Positions 6,026-10,222 of a DNA stretch of 10,222 nucleotides are shown here, in pieces. Below the pieces are notes generated by a model that was not told where the DNA came from, did no database searches, and saw only the letters and a list, made by a program, of their open reading frames with translations. How positions within the stretch are numbered: the first letter of the stretch is position 1; every line of letters starts with the position of its first letter. The DNA comes from Bacillota bacterium (GTDB lineage: Bacteria > Bacillota > Clostridia > Acetivibrionales > DSM-1351): the NCBI GenBank assembly GCA_023417285.1, contig JAEZFR010000324.1:1-10222 (forward strand), given 5' to 3'. Made by a program: the position numbers and the translations under genes.

Positions 6026-7774
6026 TTAACTCTTCGCGCCATAGTAAACCAATCCCCTTTCGGGATCAATGGTAACAACTGAGCCGGTCTTTAATATTCT
6101 TGTTGCATTATCTGCACCCACAATTACCGGTATGTCCAATGCTAAGCCAACTGTTGCAGCATGACTTGAGAGTCCACCCTCTTCTACCACTATAGCTTTT
6201 GCACGCTTAATAATTGGCAGCATTTCATTAGAAGTAAAGTAGGTCACAAGAATGTTTCCATCAATGAATTTCTCCTTTGCTTCTTGAGGTGTCAGTGCTA
6301 CGCAGAGCTCTCCTGTAAACGTATTTCCACCAATACCCATACCTTGCACAAGAACCTTTCCAACAATGTGCACCTTCAGAATATTTGTAGTACCGCTAAT
6401 TCCCACGGGGGAGCCTGCAGTGATAACTGTTAGATCACCATTTTTAACGAGCCCTGATTCAAGTGCCTTTTCTATACCCATGTCAAACATTTCATCTGTC
6501 GTATTAGCCATCCCAACAAGATAAGGTAATACTCCCCAAGATAGATTTAACTGTCTCTGAACCTTAGGATTAGTAGTAGTAGCGATGATAGGACATGCTG
6601 GCCTGAATCTTGAAATCATTCTCGCTGTATGCCCTGATTGAGTAACTGTAATTATTGCCGATGCCTTTAGGTCTAATGCTGTGGTACAGGTTGCATGGCT
6701 GATAGCATTGGTAACACTTGCACTCATTTCGCACTGCTGGGTTGTAAAACGCTTCCAATAATCCATTGAATTCTCTGCCTGCTCAGCAATTTTTGACATA
6801 ACAGCTATTGTTTCAAGCGGATACTTGCCAGCAGCAGTTTCACCAGATAGCATTATACAACTTGTTCCATCGTATATAGCATTAGCTACATCACTAGCTT
6901 CAGCTCTAGTAGGTCTGGGGTTTCTAATCATAGAATCCAACATCTGAGTCGCTGTGATAACAGGTTTGCCATTTCTATAACATTTCTCTATGATATTCTT
7001 CTGTACTATTGGCACCTCTTCAACTGGAATTTCAACACCCAGGTCACCTCTAGCAACCATAATTCCGTCCGAAACCTTTAGTATTTCATCAAAGTTCTTG
7101 ATACCTTCTCTGTTTTCAATCTTTGAAACAACCAAGATATCGCTTCCATTATTTCTCTCAAGTATTTTTCTGATTTCTGAAACGTCGGATGCCTTTCTAA
7201 CAAAAGAAGCAGCTATAATATCAAAGTCATTCTTTATGCCAAACTTTATATCTTCAATATCCTGCTCAGTCATTGAGGGAAGGTTTATCTCAGCTCCAGG
7301 TACGTTTATGCCTTTATGATCACCTATAGTTCCGCCGTTTAGAACCTTACAATAAATATCCTTGTTCTTTATTTTAGCAACCTCTAGTTCAACCAAACCA
7401 TCATTTACAAGGATTTTGCTTCCAACGTCGACATCCTTGTATAATTCTTTGTAGGTAATAGTACATTTTGTATCATCACCGACAATATCCTCATTAACAA
7501 GAATAAAGTCCTTACTTTCAGTTAAGGTAACAATGCCGTCCTTAAATTTACCTGTTCTAATCTCAGGTCCTTTGGTATCTAATAGTAATGCTACTGGTCT
7601 CCCAACCTCGTCTCTGACTTTCTTAAATTGATCCAACCTCTTTTTTTGTTCTTCATGATCACCATGTGAAAAGTTCATTCTTGCGATATCCATCCCACCA
7701 AGAATAAGCTTTCTTAATACACTAGGGTTATCAGATGCGGGACCAAGTGTGCAAATTATCTTAGTTCTTCTCAT
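6026..7774 (-). CDS. pyk: Pyruvate kinase with extra C-terminal PEP-utilizing-type domain
   Basis: It transfers phosphate from phosphoenolpyruvate to ADP, giving pyruvate and ATP at the end of glycolysis. The 582 residues match the long Bacillus form (about 585). The TIM-barrel core starts RRTKIICTLGPAS and has the active-site ARMNFSHG (31-38), the DTKGPEIRTG loop (66-75), catalytic Lys218 in VVSKIENREG, the RGDLG metal site (242-246), TATQMLDSM (274-282) and NPRPTRAE (285-292). Glu71 in GPEIR is the residue that marks potassium-dependent enzymes (Lys in independent ones). The allosteric C domain covers about 350-475. Residues about 485-582 are the extra domain related to the swivelling phosphohistidine domain of PPDK and enzyme I; it keeps the motif histidine (His538 in GGLSSHAA). 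In Bacillus enzymes this domain is not the catalytic site. The ATG at 7774 follows AAAGGA at an unusually long gap (14 nt). It is probably co-transcribed with lon. Confidence 0.97.
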   Translation of the reverse strand: MRRTKIICTLGPASDNPSVLRKLILGGMDIARMNFSHGDHEEQKKRLDQFKKVRDEVGRPVALLLDTKGPEIRTGKFKDGIVTLTESKDFILVNEDIVGDDTKCTITYKELYKDVDVGSKILVNDGLVELEVAKIKNKDIYCKVLNGGTIGDHKGINVPGAEINLPSMTEQDIEDIKFGIKNDFDIIAASFVRKASDVSEIRKILERNNGSDILVVSKIENREGIKNFDEILKVSDGIMVARGDLGVEIPVEEVPIVQKNIIEKCYRNGKPVITATQMLDSMIRNPRPTRAEASDVANAIYDGTSCIMLSGETAAGKYPLETIAVMSKIAEQAENSMDYWKRFTTQQCEMSASVTNAISHATCTTALDLKASAIITVTQSGHTARMISRFRPACPIIATTTNPKVQRQLNLSWGVLPYLVGMANTTDEMFDMGIEKALESGLVKNGDLTVITAGSPVGISGTTNILKVHIVGKVLVQGMGIGGNTFTGELCVALTPQEAKEKFIDGNILVTYFTSNEMLPIIKRAKAIVVEEGGLSSHAATVGLALDIPVIVGADNATRILKTGSVVTIDPERGLVYYGAKS

Positions 7775-7876
7775 ATTAAAATATCCATTCCTTTCAATTC
7801 TTAGGCATTATTGTACAGTGTGAATAAACTATATTTTTTCCATATAACTTTATATTAATTATACATTTATTAAAGA

Positions 7877-7904
7877 AAAATAATTTTCTGCTTTTCACGT
7901 TCAA
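7877..7904 (-). promoter_or_regulatory. Weak candidate promoter for pyk-lon
   Basis: TTGAAC (7904-7899) and TATTTT (7882-7877) are 16 bp apart, each with 4 of 6 consensus matches, placing a start near 7870 and a leader of about 95 nt. The spacer 7775-8154 also holds TATAAT-like words without partners, for example on the minus strand near 7935-7945. No cre-like or Rex-like palindrome was recognised. Treat this as a guess. Confidence 0.25.
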
Positions 7905-7990
7905 GAATATGATAATTTATTTAATCTGTTTTGTCATTATAAATATTTACTGAATCTTAGTATACAGAAGCTAAAGAACTCTGAAATTAA

Positions 7991-8060
7991 GACTACAGAA
8001 TATTTAGAGACACAGAATATTTAGAGACTACAGAACATTTAGAGACTACACTAATTTAAA
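7991..8060. repeat. Tandem repeat of 17-18 bp upstream of pyk
   Basis: Four head-to-tail units lie in the spacer between citrate synthase and pyk: GACTACAGAATATTTAGA (7991-8008), GACACAGAATATTTAGA (8009-8025), GACTACAGAACATTTAGA (8026-8043) and GACTACACTAATTTAAA (8044-8060). The first three differ by one or two changes; the fourth has decayed. A fifth remnant may start at 8061 (GACCACTGACC) and another may precede 7991. There are no spacers, so this is not a CRISPR array. It does not code for a protein with a clear start. Confidence 0.85.
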
Positions 8061-8108
8061 GACCACTGACCATCACGTACTACAAAAGTTTTAATTACTA
8101 TATAAGAA

Positions 8109-8139
8109 TAGCCCGGGAGTGTATCAACGTCCCGAGCTA
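8109..8139 (-). terminator. Intrinsic terminator downstream of citrate synthase
   Basis: On the minus strand TAGCTCGGGA pairs with TCCCGGGCTA over 10 bp (one U-G wobble) around an 11-nt loop, followed by TTCTTATATAG. It begins 15 nt after the citrate synthase stop codon. The T-run is imperfect but the stem is GC-rich for this genome, and it separates the gene from pyk. Confidence 0.7.
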
Positions 8140-8154
8140 TAACAGGTCTATTTA

Positions 8155-9507
8155 TTATCTTTCGTTTAATGGTATAAACTTCTTATTACTTGAAATGCTC
8201 TTGTAGGCAGGTCTGATAATCTTTTGATTACATATTACCTCTTCAATTCTGTGAGCACACCATCCAACTATTCTTGATACTGCAAAGAGCGGAGTAAACA
8301 GCTCTGTTGGAATTCCCAATGCGTCATATACAAAACCGGAATACAAGTCAACATTTGCGCAGATATTCTTGGTAGAACCCTTCTTTTTGCAAAATACTTC
8401 GGGACCAATTCTTTCAACAGCATCATAAAGCTTAAATTCGCTCTCTCTGCCCTTCTCAATAGCTAGCTCATGAGCCTTTTCTTTAAGAAGAATAGTTCTA
8501 GGATCCGAAAGTGTATATACAGCATGGCCTAAGCCATAAATTAAACCAGCTTTATCAAATACTTCTTTGTTCATCATTCTTTCCAGATAAGACTTAACTT
8601 CATCATCATCTGACCAGTCGGATACATTCTGCTTTATATCTTCTAGCATCGCCATTGCCTTTATGTTAGCGCCGCCATGCTTTGGCCCCTTTAATGAACC
8701 AACAGCCGCAGCAATGGCTGAATAGGTATCAGTTTCTGTAGAAGAAACAACTCTTGCAGCAAAGGTTGAATTGTTACCACCACCATGCTCTGCATGAAGC
8801 ACAAGAGCCAAGTCCAAGATATCCGCCTCAGTTTGAGTATATTTATTATCTGGCCTTATCATGTGCAAAATATTCTCTGCTGTAGATAAATCAGGCCTTG
8901 GATTATGTATATACAAGCTCTTTCCACCATAATAATGGGACTTTGCCTGATAGCCATATGCCGCCATAGTTGGGAACCTTGCAATAAGCTCAATACTCTG
9001 TCTTAGAATATTCTTCAGACTAATATCATCAGGGTTGCTGTCATATGAATAGCTAACAAGTACACTCCTAGCTAATTTATTCATAATGTCTGAGCTTGGA
9101 GCCTTAAGAATCATATCCTCAGTAAATCCAGAAGGTAATTCCCTCAAACCACCAATGAGGCTTGTAAATTCTGCTAGCTGTGCACTATTGGGAAGCGCTC
9201 CAAAGAGTAACAGATAGCATACTTCCTCAAATCCAGCTCTCTTCTCTTGCTGGGTACCCTTGACCAAATCAACTACATCTATTCCTCTATAAATAAGCTT
9301 ACCTTCATCCTCTTTTCTTTCACCCTCGTACATGACATATCCATGTACTTCCCCAATTTCAGTCAAGCCTACCAAAACACCTGAGCCGTCGCTGTTTCTA
9401 AGTCCCTTTTTAACGTTATATCTTGTAAAGTATTCTGGGTCAATCTTGTTTAAATCGGAAACAACATCCACCATTTTGTCAACGTAATCATTTAATCTCT
9501 TTTCCAT
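8155..9507 (-). CDS. Citrate synthase (si-type family, long clostridial form)
   Basis: It condenses acetyl-CoA with oxaloacetate to citrate. In an anaerobe this usually feeds the oxidative branch toward 2-oxoglutarate and glutamate. The 450 residues are longer than the roughly 370-430 common in bacteria because of an N-terminal extension of about 50 residues before VHGYVMYEGERK. The catalytic set is intact: His241 (LHAEHGGGN), His277 (GPKHGGAN), His328 (GLGHAVY), Arg337 (SDPR) and Asp387 (NVDLYSG). The 36-residue step from His241 to His277 and the 9-residue step from His328 to Arg337 equal those of pig citrate synthase. The tail has ELFTPLFAVSRIVGWCAHRIEE. HGGGN and GHAV look more like the mitochondrial HEGGN/GHAV than the common bacterial HEQN/GHRV. 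A 2-methylcitrate synthase activity cannot be excluded, so I give no symbol. The ATG at 9507 lies 6 nt after AGGGGG. No aconitase or isocitrate dehydrogenase gene adjoins it in this window. Confidence 0.92.
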   Translation of the reverse strand: MEKRLNDYVDKMVDVVSDLNKIDPEYFTRYNVKKGLRNSDGSGVLVGLTEIGEVHGYVMYEGERKEDEGKLIYRGIDVVDLVKGTQQEKRAGFEEVCYLLLFGALPNSAQLAEFTSLIGGLRELPSGFTEDMILKAPSSDIMNKLARSVLVSYSYDSNPDDISLKNILRQSIELIARFPTMAAYGYQAKSHYYGGKSLYIHNPRPDLSTAENILHMIRPDNKYTQTEADILDLALVLHAEHGGGNNSTFAARVVSSTETDTYSAIAAAVGSLKGPKHGGANIKAMAMLEDIKQNVSDWSDDDEVKSYLERMMNKEVFDKAGLIYGLGHAVYTLSDPRTILLKEKAHELAIEKGRESEFKLYDAVERIGPEVFCKKKGSTKNICANVDLYSGFVYDALGIPTELFTPLFAVSRIVGWCAHRIEEVICNQKIIRPAYKSISSNKKFIPLNER

Positions 9508-9522
9508 AACTAACCCCCTAAT

Positions 9523-9580
9523 AAAAAAAATAATAAGAACTTAAAATTCATTTGAATTTAATGAATTTTACAAATTCTTA
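9523..9580 (-). promoter_or_regulatory. Leader hairpin plus T-run before citrate synthase (candidate attenuator or operator)
   Basis: Inverted arms AAAATTCATT (9543-9552) and AATGAATTTT (9560-9569) form a perfect 10-bp stem with a 7-nt loop. An outer pair, TAAGAA (9534-9539) and TTCTTA (9575-9580), extends it across a small internal loop. Read in the direction of the gene, the hairpin is followed by TTATTTTTTTTATT, with eight T in a row at 9530-9523, and then the ribosome site. That is terminator architecture lying between the predicted promoter and the start codon. The stem has almost no G or C, so it may instead be a protein-binding palindrome. Confidence 0.5.
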
Positions 9581-9609
9581 TATTTCAATTCTTTCGATAA
9601 ACTAAGGTA

Positions 9610-9638
9610 ATTATATAATATTTCCATTCAATATGCAA
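9610..9638 (-). promoter_or_regulatory. Predicted promoter for citrate synthase
   Basis: A perfect TATAAT (9615-9610) lies 17 bp after TTGCAT (9638-9633; 3 of 6, with the key TTG). Transcription would start near 9603, giving a leader of about 95 nt that contains the hairpin at 9534-9580. Confidence 0.5.
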
Positions 9639-9682
9639 GTTAAAAGTGTTAAAAAATCATCAAACTTTTTATACTTCATTTA

Positions 9683-9731
9683 TTACAAATAAAAATGCCC
9701 TGTTAAGTTCTTATTACTTAATAGAGCATTT
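9683..9731 (-). terminator. Intrinsic terminator downstream of the SEC-C gene
   Basis: On the minus strand AAATGCTCTATTAAG pairs with CTTAACAGGGCATTT (13 Watson-Crick pairs, one G-U wobble and one mismatch) around a 9-nt loop, and is followed at once by TTTTTATTTGT. It lies about 68 nt past the SEC-C stop codon and ahead of the citrate synthase promoter. The rest of 9640-9798 holds nothing else I can recognise apart from a short direct repeat, TTAATAGAGCA, at 9718-9728 and 9766-9776. Confidence 0.7.
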
Positions 9732-9798
9732 GTTTCTGTACGTATATTCGGTATTTAAAACAGCATTAATAGAGCAATTATTTAATTACTTATGGCTA

Positions 9799-10222
9799 TT
9801 ACTTGCCGCAGCACTTCTTGTACTTCTTACCTGAACCGCATGGACATACTTCATTTCTTCCTACCTTATTGCTTACTGCCATATTAGCCTTTCTGTATTC
9901 AGCAGTAATGTTCTTTCTGGTTTCTGCGTCGAGAATTCCATCCCATTCAGGAAGTCCATACAGCCAATCAGCCTTTGCGTCAAGCATGTTGTAATAAAGC
10001 TTCTCATAATCTATCTCAATATCCAACTCAGTATCCTCTGTGAGTGATTCGAGATCAATCTGATCTACGAGACTTGTATTTATTCCATCTAGGAAACCTG
10101 CAAAGGTAGTATTATCCATGTTAAAGGATGCTGCTACATCTGATAGCTTTCCTGTTATGTTCTTTTTATTGTTTGCAAGAATATCTGCGTAATTGTCCTT
10201 TTCCTTCAAGAAATATTCCTTC
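9799..10222 (-). CDS. SEC-C motif protein, C-terminal part (cut by window edge)
   Basis: The reading frame is open to the right edge with no convincing start: the TTG at 10209 has no placed ribosome site and the upstream codons read KEYF in frame, so the true start is probably outside the window. About 140 residues are visible. The C-terminus is a textbook SEC-C zinc motif, VGRNEVCPCGSGKKYKKCC, with the metal-ligand pattern C-x-C-x(8)-C-C, as found at the end of SecA and in many small stand-alone proteins. Before it is an acidic helical region (FAGFLDGINTSL, LESLTEDTELDIEIDYEKLY, then KADWLYGLPEWDGIL) that I associate with a clostridial SEC-C family of unknown role. SEC-C motifs bind zinc and, in SecA, contact SecB and ribosomes. 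A link to protein export or translation here is inference only. It has its own terminator. Confidence 0.85.
   Translation of the reverse strand, partial: KEYFLKEKDNYADILANNKKNITGKLSDVAASFNMDNTTFAGFLDGINTSLVDQIDLESLTEDTELDIEIDYEKLYYNMLDAKADWLYGLPEWDGILDAETRKNITAEYRKANMAVSNKVGRNEVCPCGSGKKYKKCCGK

Noticed and set aside
6990..7319. Plus-strand open frame of 109 codons inside pyk
   Set aside because: It lies antisense to the conserved pyruvate kinase barrel, is Ser/Ile/Phe-rich as expected of a shadow frame, and has no start signals.
7757..7789. Tiny leader ORF (ATGGATATTTTAATATGA) overlapping the pyk start
   Set aside because: It has only five codons, and the purine-rich AAAGGA abuts its ATG with no spacing. 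It more likely reflects the long gap between the ribosome site and the pyk ATG.
7991..8060. CRISPR-like array
   Set aside because: The units are directly adjacent with no unique spacers and are too short, so this is a plain tandem repeat.
9718..9776. 11-bp direct repeat TTAATAGAGCA
   Set aside because: Two short AT-rich copies 48 bp apart; one is part of the SEC-C terminator stem. Too little to call an attachment site or regulatory array.
9646..9834. Plus-strand open frame of about 62 codons in the spacer and overlapping the SEC-C gene end
   Set aside because: It lacks a ribosome site, runs through the SEC-C terminator hairpin, and overlaps the SEC-C coding end antisense. Its hydrophobic look comes from AT-rich DNA.

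Overview
The window looks like ordinary chromosomal housekeeping DNA from a low-GC Gram-positive anaerobe, most likely a member of the Clostridia. This rests on the AT-rich intergenic DNA, strong purine-rich ribosome sites before several genes, the MecA/LonA/Maf gene set, a pyruvate kinase with the extra C-terminal phosphohistidine-like domain, and a long citrate synthase of a type I associate with clostridia. The species cannot be fixed from the sequence alone. No mobile element, CRISPR array, rRNA or tRNA gene was seen.

Layout from left to right. Positions 1-348 (minus) hold the N-terminal 116 codons of a Maf nucleotide pyrophosphatase, cut by the window edge, with a well-formed sigma-A promoter at 394-422. 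A 330-bp divergent spacer follows, then mecA (679-1296, plus), the only complete plus-strand gene. mecA converges on a PRC-barrel gene (1394-2167, minus), and a near-perfect 16-bp stem at 1356-1388 lies between them as a shared terminator. Upstream of the PRC-barrel gene in the same direction is a 426-residue membrane protein (2219-3499) with three membrane helices, a strongly acidic 18-residue repeat tract and a C-terminal TPR-like segment. These two genes probably form an operon. A hairpin terminator at 3592-3638 separates them from ATP-dependent protease lon (3665-5992). lon follows pyruvate kinase pyk (6026-7774) after only 33 bp, suggesting a pyk-lon transcript. Upstream of pyk is a 380-bp spacer holding a 17-18 bp tandem repeat. 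Citrate synthase (8155-9507) has its own promoter, a terminator and a leader hairpin followed by a T-run. The window ends with the C-terminal part of a SEC-C zinc-motif protein (9799 to the right edge).

Functionally, two proteolysis genes (the ClpC adaptor mecA and lon) sit near two central-carbon genes (PEP to pyruvate; acetyl-CoA plus oxaloacetate to citrate). Each pair may simply be neighbours. I see no clearly new biological system. The items most worth a second look are the terminator-like leader of citrate synthase, the tandem repeat before pyk, the expandable acidic repeat in the membrane/TPR protein, and the eukaryote-like active-site signatures of the citrate synthase.
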